DNA of 64,000 bases from assembly GCF_021631985.1 (NCBI RefSeq), contig NZ_CP070225.1:5580001-5644000 (forward strand). Reading direction: 5' to 3'. This document shows, piece after piece, positions 1 to 10,136 of the stretch. The notes beneath the pieces were generated by a model. It was not told the origin of the DNA, did not search any database, and worked only from the letters and a program-made list of their open reading frames with translations. The translations under genes and the position numbers were made by a program. Positions within the stretch are counted from its first letter, which is position 1. Every line of letters starts with the position of its first letter. This DNA comes from Sandaracinus amylolyticus. GTDB taxonomy: Bacteria > Myxococcota_A > Polyangia > Polyangiales > Sandaracinaceae.

Positions 1-246
1 GACGATCCGCAGCTCGCAGTCGTCCACACGCTCACTCGCGAGTCGCCGCCCGGCTGGTCGGGGCCGCGCGGACGGATCGATGCCGACATGCTGCGAGCGT
101 TCGCCTACGCGCCGGAGCAGCAACCGCGACTCTACGTCTGCGGGCCGACTCCCTTCGTCGAGGCAGTGGCCGACGCACTGGTGCAGCTCGGCCACGCTCC
201 GGAGTGCATCAAGACCGAGCGATTCGGACCGACGGGAGACCGGTGA
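1..246 (+). CDS. FAD/NAD-binding oxidoreductase, C-terminal fragment
   Basis: Open at the left window edge, so only the last 81 residues are visible. They match the NAD-binding half of ferredoxin/flavodoxin reductase-type flavoproteins: a VCGPTPFVEAVADAL stretch is the usual 'CGP..m' nicotinamide-binding loop, and the end KTERFGPTG is the typical C-terminus. Such proteins move electrons between NAD(P)H and a partner such as a heme, Fe-S or oxygenase protein. The stop codon overlaps the start of the next gene (TGATG), so the two are translationally coupled. The partner and substrate cannot be told from this fragment. Confidence 0.75.
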   Translation, partial: DDPQLAVVHTLTRESPPGWSGPRGRIDADMLRAFAYAPEQQPRLYVCGPTPFVEAVADALVQLGHAPECIKTERFGPTGDR

Positions 247-542
247 TGGAACGAACGACTGACGATCTCCGGCTCGATGGGAACGCGGCGGCTGGGCTCC
301 TCGGAGAGATCTTCGCGTTCGAGACCACCACCGCGATCACGATCTGCAGCGGGTGCGATCGGGCGTCACCGGTCGGGACGCTCGTGCTCTATGGCCAGCA
401 CATGGGGGCCGTGCTTCGGTGTCCGGGTTGCGGCCAGGTCATGATGGTCGTGACGAGGCCCCACGGAGAGTGGTGGCTCGACCTGCGTGGCGTGAGGATC
501 ATGCGCGTCGCGGCCGGTCCTTCGCGGGACCAGGCTCGCTGA
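246..542 (+). CDS. DUF6510 family protein (zinc-ribbon-like)
   Basis: A 98-residue protein starting at the ATG that overlaps the upstream stop; a longer reading from 204 exists but would overlap the oxidoreductase by 43 bases. It has two CxxC pairs (CSGC near residue 36 and CPGC near residue 63), a zinc-ribbon pattern, and a WWLDLRGVR tail. The LDGNAAAGLLGEIFA opening matches the DUF6510 family, which is known next to FAD-dependent oxidoreductases. A role as small partner or assembly factor of that enzyme is inferred from coupling and co-occurrence; no activity is known to me. Confidence 0.7.
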   Translation: MERTTDDLRLDGNAAAGLLGEIFAFETTTAITICSGCDRASPVGTLVLYGQHMGAVLRCPGCGQVMMVVTRPHGEWWLDLRGVRIMRVAAGPSRDQAR

Positions 543-549
543 GCGACGA

Positions 550-1611
<1,062 letters not shown>

Positions 1612-1656
1612 GATGCTCGCGACGCTATCACCGGCATCAGGGGGACGGCTGAGAGC

Positions 1657-2520
1657 ATGCGCACCGATCGAACCTTCGTGTGCACCCACTGCCGCGTGCG
1701 CTCGTGGCCGGTCCGTCGATGCCCGGCGTGCGGCGAGACGAAGTCGCTCGTCGATCTCGAGGAGCAGCCGGACGCGATCGCGCGCGGTCCGCGCATCCCG
1801 TCGAGCGAGCCGCCGAGCGGCGCGGCGCTCACGACGATGCTCGGCGGCGCGGGCCTGCTCGGGTCGATGGTCGCGCTCGGGGTCGGCGCGATCGTGGTGA
1901 GCGAGGTCGGGTTCTTCCTCTCGATCCCGCTCGTGGTGATCGGCGCGATGAAGCTGAAGGCCTCGCCCGACGCGCCGCCCGGCGATCTGCGCTACCGCGT
2001 GCTCGAGTCGCCGATCGTGCGCGCGCGCGCCGAGCGTGTGGTGCGCACCGGAACGGTGAAGGCCCGCGCCACGCTGCGCGCGCCGCTCTCGGGACGCGAG
2101 TGCGTCGCGTGGCGGCTCTGGGCGGAGGGGCCCCACGGCGCGATCGACGACGCGATGGCGGTGCCCTTCGCGATCGAGATCGGCGGCGGCGAGCCCGACG
2201 TCGAGGTGGACGCCGCGATCGCGACCATCGACCTGCCCGCGCCCGAGCGCGATCCCGAGCCGCTGCCGCGTGTCGACGCGACGCTCGCGCGATGGCTGCT
2301 CGCGCGCGGCGTGCGCCGTCCCGAGTCGCTGCGCGCGCGCGAGGCGATCCTCGATGCAGGCACGCTCGTCGAGGTCGGCGCGAGCGCGCGCACCGAGACG
2401 AAAGCGGACGGCTACCGCGGCGCGCGCACGCGCGACGTGCTCGCCGACCTGCCCGGCTCACCCCTGATCGTGCGTTGCCCCCCGCCGGTTCTCGCGCGTC
2501 CGCACGCGTCGAACGCTTGA
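1657..2520 (+). CDS. Zinc-ribbon membrane protein, GIDE-like C-terminal half
   Basis: A 287-residue protein divergent from the dehydrogenase. The first 25 residues hold CTHC and CPAC pairs (zinc ribbon). Two hydrophobic segments follow at about 55-95 (MLGGAGLLGSMVALGVGAIV and VGFFLSIPLVVIGAM). The soluble remainder contains a PLSGRECVAW stretch that resembles the GIDE/E3-ligase-like membrane domain, in which a small extracytoplasmic fold follows membrane helices; that assignment is tentative. The start is the only sensible ATG before the ribbon. The function is unknown. Confidence 0.6.
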   Translation: MRTDRTFVCTHCRVRSWPVRRCPACGETKSLVDLEEQPDAIARGPRIPSSEPPSGAALTTMLGGAGLLGSMVALGVGAIVVSEVGFFLSIPLVVIGAMKLKASPDAPPGDLRYRVLESPIVRARAERVVRTGTVKARATLRAPLSGRECVAWRLWAEGPHGAIDDAMAVPFAIEIGGGEPDVEVDAAIATIDLPAPERDPEPLPRVDATLARWLLARGVRRPESLRAREAILDAGTLVEVGASARTETKADGYRGARTRDVLADLPGSPLIVRCPPPVLARPHASNA

Positions 2521-2573
2521 CACCGCGTGACATCCCGGCGAGGTTTCTCACCGAGGCTCCGGGGTCCAAGCGC

Positions 2574-3338
2574 ATGCAAATCGTCGCCGCAGGGCTCTCC
2601 GACGTCGGCCAGCAGCGGGAGCACAACGAAGACAGCTTCGTGATCCTGCCCGAGTTCGACCTCTACATCGTCGCCGACGGAATGGGCGGTCACCGCGCCG
2701 GAGACGTCGCGAGCAAGATGGCCACGCACACCATCGCGTCGTTCTTCCAAGCGACCGCGAAGGAAGATGCGACCTGGCCGTTCCACTTCGATCCGCACCT
2801 GTCGGTCGAGGAGAACCGCCTCATCACCGGCATCAAGGTCGCGAACAAGCGCATCTTCGAGGCATCGACGCGGTATCGCGAGGTGCACGGGATGGGCACG
2901 ACGGTGGTCGGCGCGCTGGTCGCGCGCGAGCGCGGTCGGATGTACGTCGCGCACGTCGGTGACAGCCGCTGCTATCGGGTGCGCGGTGGGCACATCACGC
3001 TGCTCACGCGCGACCACTCGCTGCTGAACGACTACCTGCTCGTGATGCCCGACATGACGCCGGAGCAGCGCGAGGAGCTGCCGAAGAACGTGATCACGCG
3101 CGCGCTCGGCATGCAGGACTCGGTGGTGGTCGATCTGCTCCCCGAGCAGCCGCAGCCCGGCGACGTGTACGTCCTGTGCTCGGATGGGCTCAGCGGGATG
3201 ATCACCGACGAGCAGATCCTCGAGACCGTGCAGAGCGGCGGCGACGACGTCGAGACGGTGTCGCAGCGCCTCGTGCAGCGCGCGAACGAGCACGGCGGCG
3301 AGGACAACGTCACCGTGGTCGTGCTGCGCGTCGCGTGA
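2574..3338 (+). CDS. PP2C-family serine/threonine phosphatase
   Basis: A 254-residue cytosolic Mn/Mg-dependent protein phosphatase that removes phosphate from Ser/Thr. The PP2C motifs are in order: an N-terminal arginine and REHNEDSF, VADGMGGHRAG with the metal-binding aspartate, GMGTTVVG, HVGDSR, LTRDHSL, LCSDGLSGMI and the final EDNVTVVVL. Length is the bacterial minimum (Stp/PrpC type) with no extra domain. It presumably opposes the many Hanks-type kinases of myxobacteria, but none is encoded nearby. Its last 29 bases overlap the convergent LysR gene. Confidence 0.93.
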   Translation: MQIVAAGLSDVGQQREHNEDSFVILPEFDLYIVADGMGGHRAGDVASKMATHTIASFFQATAKEDATWPFHFDPHLSVEENRLITGIKVANKRIFEASTRYREVHGMGTTVVGALVARERGRMYVAHVGDSRCYRVRGGHITLLTRDHSLLNDYLLVMPDMTPEQREELPKNVITRALGMQDSVVVDLLPEQPQPGDVYVLCSDGLSGMITDEQILETVQSGGDDVETVSQRLVQRANEHGGEDNVTVVVLRVA

Positions 3339-4230
3339 TGCGCACCACCTGATCGCGCACGAAGCGGATCGCGGGATCGTCGGCGACGGCGCTCCGCGTG
3401 ATCAGCTCCATCGGCGCGCCGCGCAGCTCGAAGGGGAGCTTCGCGGTGCGCAGCGCGGGGCGCGTGCTGCGGATCTCGCGCGCGACGAGCTCGGGGATCG
3501 TGGCGACGAGCGCGCTGCCCTCGACGATCGCGCCGAGCACGTGGAAGGTCGACACCGAGCAGCGCACGCGGCGCGTGACCGCCGCGAGATCTTCGACGAC
3601 GCCGCGCAGATCGCCGTTGTACGAGACGATCACGTGATCGTGCGCGAGGTACTTCGCGAGCGAGGGGCGCGGGCCGAGGCGCGCGTGGCGGGGATCGAAG
3701 AGCGCGCAGAACCCGCCGTGGAAGAGCGGCTCGCGATGCGTTCCGGCGGGGAGCTCGTCGGCGACGGTGACCGCGAGATCGACGCGGCCCGAGCCGAGCG
3801 CATCGCCGACGGTGCGGAACTGCACCGGGATGACGACCACGCGCATGCGCGGCGCTTCGTCGGCGAGCACACGCAGCAGCGGCGGCAGGAGCGACGCTTC
3901 GTTCGCGTCGGAGAGCCCGAGCCGCACCGTGCGCTCGCTGGTCATCGGATCGAACGAGGGCGGTGAGAGCGCGGCGGCGACCAGCGCGCTCAGGTGCGGC
4001 TTCACCTCGGCGTGGAGCCGCTCGCCGCGCGCGGTGAGCGCGAGGCCTCGCCCTTGTCTCGCGAAGAGCGGCGCGCCGACCGCGTCGGCGAGGCGCTTGA
4101 GGGCGGCGCTGATCGCGGGCTGGGTCAGATAGAGGCGCGCCGCCGCGCTGGTCACGCTGCCGCTCTCCGCGACGACCACGAACACGCGCAACAGGTTGAG
4201 GTCGAGGTCCCTCGCATAAATCTCGTTCAT
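3310..4230 (-). CDS. LysR-family transcriptional regulator
   Basis: A 306-residue regulator with an N-terminal winged helix-turn-helix (LNLLRVFVVVAESGSVTSAA..., then LTQPAISAALKRL) and a type-2 periplasmic-binding-like effector domain. The start at 4230 (MNEIYARD) is preferred; an in-frame ATG three codons upstream is possible. It is divergent from an aldo/keto reductase with only 58 bases between starts, and a dyad lies in that gap, so it probably controls its neighbour and itself. Its 3' end overlaps the phosphatase gene tail to tail. Confidence 0.9.
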   Translation of the reverse strand: MNEIYARDLDLNLLRVFVVVAESGSVTSAAARLYLTQPAISAALKRLADAVGAPLFARQGRGLALTARGERLHAEVKPHLSALVAAALSPPSFDPMTSERTVRLGLSDANEASLLPPLLRVLADEAPRMRVVVIPVQFRTVGDALGSGRVDLAVTVADELPAGTHREPLFHGGFCALFDPRHARLGPRPSLAKYLAHDHVIVSYNGDLRGVVEDLAAVTRRVRCSVSTFHVLGAIVEGSALVATIPELVAREIRSTRPALRTAKLPFELRGAPMELITRSAVADDPAIRFVRDQVVRITRRAARPR

Positions 4231-4240
4231 GGGTCGCATG

Positions 4241-4262
4241 CATCCTATTCGCTGGTTGGATG
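4241..4262. promoter_or_regulatory. Candidate LysR operator dyad
   Basis: Inverted repeat CATCC-N12-GGATG in the 58-base gap between the divergent LysR and aldo/keto reductase starts; extending inwards gives 6 of 7 matching positions per arm. Spacing and position fit a LysR recognition site. It sits within about 10 bases of the LysR start codon, as expected for autorepression. No experimental support. Confidence 0.45.
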
Positions 4263-4288
4263 GGACGCGAACGACCAGGCTGCGGGCC

Positions 4289-5278
<990 letters not shown>

Positions 5279-5330
5279 CCGAGCCGTGCTAGATCGGCGG
5301 TCCGCATCGACGCGAAGTGGAGGGACTGCC

Positions 5331-5840
5331 TTGGCCAAGTTCACGCTGAAGAACATCTTCGAGACCGACAAGGACACGTTCTGGGCGAAGGTGTTCTTCG
5401 ACGAGGAGTACAACCGCCGGCTCTATCTCGAAGCGCTCGGCTTCAAGGGCTACGAGCTGCTCGAGCTGAAGGAGCTGCCCGGCGGCGTTCGCACACGGCG
5501 CATCCGCACCGAGCCGAAGAGCGAGGCGCCCGCGGTCGTGACGAAGCTGATCGGCGGCGACATCAGCTACACGGAAGAGGGCCGCTGGGATCCTTCGACC
5601 AGCATCTGGAAGTACACGATCACGACGTCGAAGCTCAGCGACAAGATCAGCATCGCGGGCACGTTCTGGGTCGAGCCGCGCGGCGACAAGCGCATCGAGC
5701 GCATCTGCGAGAACGACATCCAGGTGAAGATCTTCGGGGTCGGTGGGACCGTCGAGGGCTTCATCGAGAAGACGACGCGCGACAGCTACGCGAAGACCGA
5801 AGCGTTCACGAACGCGTTCATCCGCGAGAAGGGCCTGTGA
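5331..5840 (+). CDS. DUF2505 family protein
   Basis: A 169-residue protein resembling DUF2505, a helix-grip (START/SRPBCC-like) family with unknown ligand. It has no signal peptide or membrane span. A TTG start at 5331 is chosen because GGAGGGA lies just upstream and homologous sequence begins at AKFTLKNIF; an in-frame reading from 5286 adds an unlikely 15 residues. The sequence is lysine-rich compared with its arginine-rich neighbours, consistent with a conserved soluble fold. Lipid or hydrophobic-ligand binding is only suggested by the fold class. Confidence 0.7.
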   Translation: MAKFTLKNIFETDKDTFWAKVFFDEEYNRRLYLEALGFKGYELLELKELPGGVRTRRIRTEPKSEAPAVVTKLIGGDISYTEEGRWDPSTSIWKYTITTSKLSDKISIAGTFWVEPRGDKRIERICENDIQVKIFGVGGTVEGFIEKTTRDSYAKTEAFTNAFIREKGL

Positions 5841-5879
5841 TCGAGTAACCGATCGCGGCGGCACGACGTAGAGCGGCTC

Positions 5880-6248
5880 GTGGCACGTATCTTCCTCGCC
5901 GTGATGGTCGTCTCGTTCGCGGCGGTGTTCGCGCTGCCGCTGCTCTTCGCGCCGCTGCGCTGGGCGCGCGCGTTCCGATGGGAGGTCGGGCCGGACGATC
6001 GGCTCGCGCTCTACTTCGGGCGCTGTCTCGGTGCGGCGGCGCTCGGGCTGCTCTTCGTGATCGGGCGCGGGGTGATCGATCCCGCGCTCACGCCGCTCGC
6101 GCTCGAGCTCGCTGCGGTCGCGGGCGCGCTGCTCGGCGCGGTGCACGTCGCGGGCGCGATCCAGCGCGTGCAGCCTTGGACCGAGGACGCCGAGATCGTG
6201 CTGTACGCGCTCGCGACGCTCGGCGCGCTCGCGCTACGGTTTCTGTAG
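5880..6248 (+). CDS. Small integral membrane protein
   Basis: A 122-residue protein with four predicted membrane segments (about 4-24, 47-64, 73-93 and 104-121) and little else. The likely start is GTG at 5880. It follows the DUF2505 gene by 39 bases and may share its transcript. I do not recognise a family. Confidence 0.6.
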   Translation: MARIFLAVMVVSFAAVFALPLLFAPLRWARAFRWEVGPDDRLALYFGRCLGAAALGLLFVIGRGVIDPALTPLALELAAVAGALLGAVHVAGAIQRVQPWTEDAEIVLYALATLGALALRFL

Positions 6249-6288
6249 CGCCGGGACGCGCGCGGGCGAGCTGCTACTCTGACTCTCG

Positions 6289-8688
6289 ATGCGTTCGCGC
6301 CTGGTGTTCACGGCGCTGTCCTTCTCGGCGCTCGCCGCGTGCGGCGGGGCCCGATCGAGCGCCCCGCGCGCAGAGGACACGACGACGCGGGTCGCGGTCG
6401 AGCCCTCGAGCGTGGAGACCTCCGCCGGCGCCGCGCCGGTCGTGGAGGCTCCCGCGCCGGAGGCTCCTCGCGAGGACCTCGCCGCGATCCGCATCCCGGC
6501 CGACGTCGAGCACGCGATCGACGACGCGGTGCACACCGCCATCACGCAGCGCGCGCTGCCCGGCGCGGTGGTCGCGATCGGTCGCCGCGACGGGCTCGTG
6601 TTCCTCCGCGCGTACGGTGCGCGCGCCATCGATCCCGCGATCGAGCGCAACGATCCGAGCACCATCTACGACCTCGCGTCGCTCACCAAGCCGATCGCGA
6701 CCGCGACGTCGATCGCGCTGCTCGCCGAGCGCGGCGTGCTCTCGTTCGACGATCCCGCGTCGCGCTTCGTCACCGAGCTCGATCCGCGCATCACGATCCG
6801 CCACCTGCTCGACCACACGAGCGGGCTGCCCGCCGCCGATCCGCTCGCGCAGTACGAGGGTGAGACGCGCGAGCAGTCGATCGCGCGCATCGCATCGCTG
6901 CGGCCCGAGCACGCCCCGGGCTCGCGTTTGCTCTACAGCGATCTCGGGTTCGTGCTGCTCGGCGAGATCGTCACCCGCGCGTCGGGCGTGCCGCTCGATC
7001 GCTTCGTCGCGCGCGAGATCCTGACGCCGCTTCGAATGAGCTCGTCGTCGTACCGGCCCGATGCGTCGTGGCTGTCACGCATCGCGCCGACCGAGCGCGC
7101 GGAGCGTCGCGGCGGCGTGCTGGTGCGCGGGGACGTGCACGACCCGCGCGCGTGGCGGCTCGGCGGCGTGTCGGGCAACGCGGGGCTCTTCGCGAGCGCA
7201 CCCGATCTCGCGCGCTTTGCGCGGATGATGCTCGGCGAGGGCGAGCTCGACGGCGTGCGCGTGCTCGCGCCCGAGAGCGTGCGTGCGCTGATCACGGGTC
7301 AGCCGCGCGCGCTCGGATGGGATCGCCGCACCGCGGAGGAAGCGCGCACCCGCGGGCTCGGCGAGGGATCGATCGGGCACCTCGGATGGACCGGCACCGC
7401 GATCCGGATCGATCCCGCGCGCGACGTGTTCGTGGTGCTGCTCTCGAACGACGTGCACCCCGACGGACGCGGCGACGTGCGACCGCTCTTCGCCGAGCTC
7501 GATCGGCTGATCGGGCACAACGTGGATCGTTTCCTCCCCGCGCCCTCGCACGTGGTGCGCACGGGGATCGACGTCGAGCTCGCGAGCGGGATGCCGCACC
7601 TGCGCGGTGCGCGCGCGGTGCTGATCACCCACGACGCAGCGCGCACCCACGACGGTCGCCGCACCCTCGACGTGCTCGCCGAGCGCGAGGATCTCGAGGT
7701 GCTGCGTGTGCTCGCGCCGGAGCACGGTCTGGGATCCGATCGCGAGGGCGCGATCGCCGACGGGCGCGACGCGCGCACCGGCATCGAGGTGCGCGGCGTG
7801 TTCGGCCCGCGACGTCGGCCCGACGACGCGATGCTCGAGGGCGCCGACACGCTGATCGTCGATCTCGTCGACGTGGGCGCGCGCTTCTACACGTACGCGT
7901 CGACGATGCACCAGGTGCTGCTCACCGCGGCGCAGAGCCGCGGGCTGCGTGTGGTGATCCTCGATCGCCCCGATCCGCTCGGCGGTGCGATCGTCGAGGG
8001 CCCCGGGCTCGACGAGGCGCTCCTCTCGTTCGTGAACCACCACACGCTGCCGCTGCGCCACGGGATGACGATGGGCGAGCTCGCGCGGCTGCTCGATCAC
8101 GACCACGGGCTCGCGCTCGGAGAGCAGCTCGTCGTCGTGCAGGCGGAGGGATGGCGGCGCGCGCTCGATGCGTTCGACGTCGGCGCGCGCTGGGTCGCGC
8201 CCTCCCCCAACCTGCCCGACCTCGATGCGGTGGCGCTCTATCCCGCGGTCGCGCTGCTCGAGGGCGCCGACGTCTCGGTCGGGCGCGGCACCGAGCTCCC
8301 GTTCCGCGTGATCGGCGCGCCGTGGATGGACACGACGCGCGTGCTCGAGGCGCTGCGCGCGTCGAGCGTGCCCGGAGTCGCGTTCGAGGAGACGCGCTTC
8401 ACGCCGCGCAGCGCGCGCCATCGTGGTCGTGCATGCCGCGGGATCCGCGTCGCGATCACCGATCGCGCGGCCTATCGCGCGTCGATCACCGGGCTCGCGA
8501 TCGTGCGCGCGGTCGTCGGCGCGCATCGGGATCGTCTCGATCGCACGCGCGTGCTCGCGATGGTCGGTCGCGCCGAGGTGCTCGAGGCGATCGAGCGCGG
8601 TGCTCCCTGGGACGCGGTGCTCGCGCGCGCGGAGGAGGATGCGCGCGCCTTCGAGGCGCGGCGCGCACCCTTCCTGCTCTACGAGTGA
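6289..8688 (+). CDS. Lipoprotein fusion: serine hydrolase + NamZ-type muramidase
   Basis: A 799-residue secreted fusion. The leader ends in a lipobox (SALAAC), predicting outer-membrane or periplasmic anchoring. Residues about 75-400 are a class-C beta-lactamase/PBP-like serine hydrolase with the nucleophile motif SLTK (131-134) and YSD (216-218). From about residue 425 to the end is a DUF1343/NamZ (GH171) exo-beta-N-acetylmuramidase domain, seen in VLAPEHGLGSDREG, LIVDLVDVGARFYTY, ILDRPDPLGG and SVGRGTELPFRVIGAPW. NamZ enzymes release N-acetylmuramic acid from non-reducing ends of wall glycans; the hydrolase half probably trims peptides. Both steps in one chain suggests wall scavenging or recycling, perhaps from prey. 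It overlaps the convergent gene by 10 bases. Confidence 0.85.
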   Translation: MRSRLVFTALSFSALAACGGARSSAPRAEDTTTRVAVEPSSVETSAGAAPVVEAPAPEAPREDLAAIRIPADVEHAIDDAVHTAITQRALPGAVVAIGRRDGLVFLRAYGARAIDPAIERNDPSTIYDLASLTKPIATATSIALLAERGVLSFDDPASRFVTELDPRITIRHLLDHTSGLPAADPLAQYEGETREQSIARIASLRPEHAPGSRLLYSDLGFVLLGEIVTRASGVPLDRFVAREILTPLRMSSSSYRPDASWLSRIAPTERAERRGGVLVRGDVHDPRAWRLGGVSGNAGLFASAPDLARFARMMLGEGELDGVRVLAPESVRALITGQPRALGWDRRTAEEARTRGLGEGSIGHLGWTGTAIRIDPARDVFVVLLSNDVHPDGRGDVRPLFAELDRLIGHNVDRFLPAPSHVVRTGIDVELASGMPHLRGARAVLITHDAARTHDGRRTLDVLAEREDLEVLRVLAPEHGLGSDREGAIADGRDARTGIEVRGVFGPRRRPDDAMLEGADTLIVDLVDVGARFYTYASTMHQVLLTAAQSRGLRVVILDRPDPLGGAIVEGPGLDEALLSFVNHHTLPLRHGMTMGELARLLDHDHGLALGEQLVVVQAEGWRRALDAFDVGARWVAPSPNLPDLDAVALYPAVALLEGADVSVGRGTELPFRVIGAPWMDTTRVLEALRASSVPGVAFEETRFTPRSARHRGRACRGIRVAITDRAAYRASITGLAIVRAVVGAHRDRLDRTRVLAMVGRAEVLEAIERGAPWDAVLARAEEDARAFEARRAPFLLYE

Positions 8689-9284
8689 TCGATCCTGACG
8701 AGGTGCAGCGCGGGGAGCGGGCCGCCGGGGAACTGCACGAGCCGCGCGCCGACCGCGAGCGCACCGAGATCGATCCCGAAGAACCCGAGGCGCGCGATCA
8801 GCCCGCTCACCTCCGCCTTGGCGGCCGCGTCGTCGCCCGAATGGAAGAGCACGCGCTTGCCGCCGTGCCCCGCGGGATCTCCTGCGAGCAGCGGCGGAGG
8901 CAGGTGGTTGAACGCCTTCACCACGCGCGCGCCGGGCACGAGATCCGCGAACACCTCGCTCGAGAGCCGGCCGCCGAGATCGGCGGGCTCGAAGCGCGGC
9001 GCTTCGATCGGATTGTTCGCGTCGACGACGATGCGTCCATTCCACGGTCCGAGATCGCGCAGCGCCGCGGGTAGCTGCGACCACGGCACCGCGACGACCA
9101 CGAGATCGGCGCGCGCCGCGTCCTGAACCATGCCCGCGGTGATGAACGGCGCGAGCGGCGCGATTACGTCGCGCAGCGAGTCGGGCCCACGACGGTTGGC
9201 GAGCATCGCCGGGACGTGCGCGCGGGCGAGCGCCGTCGCGAGCGCCGATCCGATGTTGCCCGCACCGATGATTCCGATGGTCAT
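8679..9284 (-). CDS. NADPH-dependent F420 reductase-like protein
   Basis: A 201-residue Rossmann protein with GIIGAGNIGSALATALAR at the N-terminus, then ANRRGP, VVVAVPW and VVDANNP, the pattern of the F420:NADP oxidoreductase / NADP-oxidoreductase-coenzyme-F420-dependent family. In bacteria without F420 such proteins are small NAD(P)H reductases of uncertain substrate, which is the safer reading here. It follows the SDR gene by 14 bases on the same strand, so they form an operon, probably controlled by the divergent LysR at 10137. Confidence 0.8.
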   Translation of the reverse strand: MTIGIIGAGNIGSALATALARAHVPAMLANRRGPDSLRDVIAPLAPFITAGMVQDAARADLVVVAVPWSQLPAALRDLGPWNGRIVVDANNPIEAPRFEPADLGGRLSSEVFADLVPGARVVKAFNHLPPPLLAGDPAGHGGKRVLFHSGDDAAAKAEVSGLIARLGFFGIDLGALAVGARLVQFPGGPLPALHLVRIDHS

Positions 9285-9298
9285 GGCTCGTGCTCCTC

Positions 9299-10039
9299 TC
9301 AGGCTGTGAAGCCGCCGTCGATCGCGATGTCGGCGCCGGTGACGAACGACGCCTCGGGGCTCGCGAGGTACACGACCGCGCTCGCGATCTCCTCGGGGCG
9401 ACCATAACGTCCGACCGCGATGCCGGGACCGATGACCTTCGACAACGGCCCGCCGTCGGGGTTCATGTCGGTGTCGGTCGGGCCGGGATGCACCGCGTTC
9501 ACGGTGATCCCGCGAGGCCCGAGGTCGCGCGCGAGACCGCGCGTGAAGCCGCTGAGCGCGCCCTTCGTGAGCGCATACAGCGACGCACCGCCGATCGCCG
9601 CGTAGCGCGTCATGGAGCTCCCGATGTGGATCACCCGACCGCCGGTCCGCATGTGCCGCACCGCCTCCTGGGTCGCGACGAACGCGCCGGTCACGTTCAC
9701 CGCGATCATGCGCTGATAGTCCTCGGGCGTGATCGCATCGATCGGCCCTGCGAGCGCGATCGCCGCGTTGTTCACGAGGATGTCGATCCCGCCGAGCTCC
9801 TCGACGGTGCGTGCGACCGCGGCACGCACCGCCTCGGGGTCACCGGCGTCGGCGCGGGTCGCGATCGCGCGTCCTCCCGCCGACTCGATCGCATGCACCA
9901 CCTCGCGCGCTCGCTCCGGCGAAGCGGAGTACGTGATCGCGACCGACGCGCCCTCGGCCGCGAGGTGCTTCGCGATCGCGGCGCCGATCGAGCGCGAGCC
10001 CCCGGTGACGAGGGCGACCTTGCCGTGGAGTCCGTTCAT
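9299..10039 (-). CDS. SDR-family oxidoreductase (3-ketoacyl-ACP reductase-like)
   Basis: A 246-residue classical short-chain dehydrogenase: TGGSRSIGAAIA nucleotide-binding motif, NNAAIAL, catalytic serine region GSSMTRYAAIGG, active-site Y-x3-K (YALTKGAL) and a C-terminal GGFTA. Cofactor is probably NADPH. It leads the two-gene operon with the F420-reductase-like gene and is divergent from a LysR regulator across a perfect dyad. Such LysR/SDR pairs are often induced by a small aldehyde or ketone; the substrate is unknown. Confidence 0.9.
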   Translation of the reverse strand: MNGLHGKVALVTGGSRSIGAAIAKHLAAEGASVAITYSASPERAREVVHAIESAGGRAIATRADAGDPEAVRAAVARTVEELGGIDILVNNAAIALAGPIDAITPEDYQRMIAVNVTGAFVATQEAVRHMRTGGRVIHIGSSMTRYAAIGGASLYALTKGALSGFTRGLARDLGPRGITVNAVHPGPTDTDMNPDGGPLSKVIGPGIAVGRYGRPEEIASAVVYLASPEASFVTGADIAIDGGFTA

Positions 10040-10102
10040 GACGTCTGGTTCCTTCCTGCCGTCGAAGATGGGTCGCCCGGGCCTCGCGGATTAGTGCGGA
10101 AA

Positions 10103-10126
10103 CATACGAAGCGCTTTCAACGTATG
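10103..10126. promoter_or_regulatory. Candidate LysR operator, perfect dyad
   Basis: CATACG-N12-CGTATG, a perfect 6+6 inverted repeat centred on an internal AAGCGCTT palindrome, in the gap between the divergent SDR (start 10039) and LysR (start 10137) genes. Size and position fit the recognition site of the adjacent LysR protein. Confidence 0.6.
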
Positions 10127-10136
10127 CTTGAATGCG

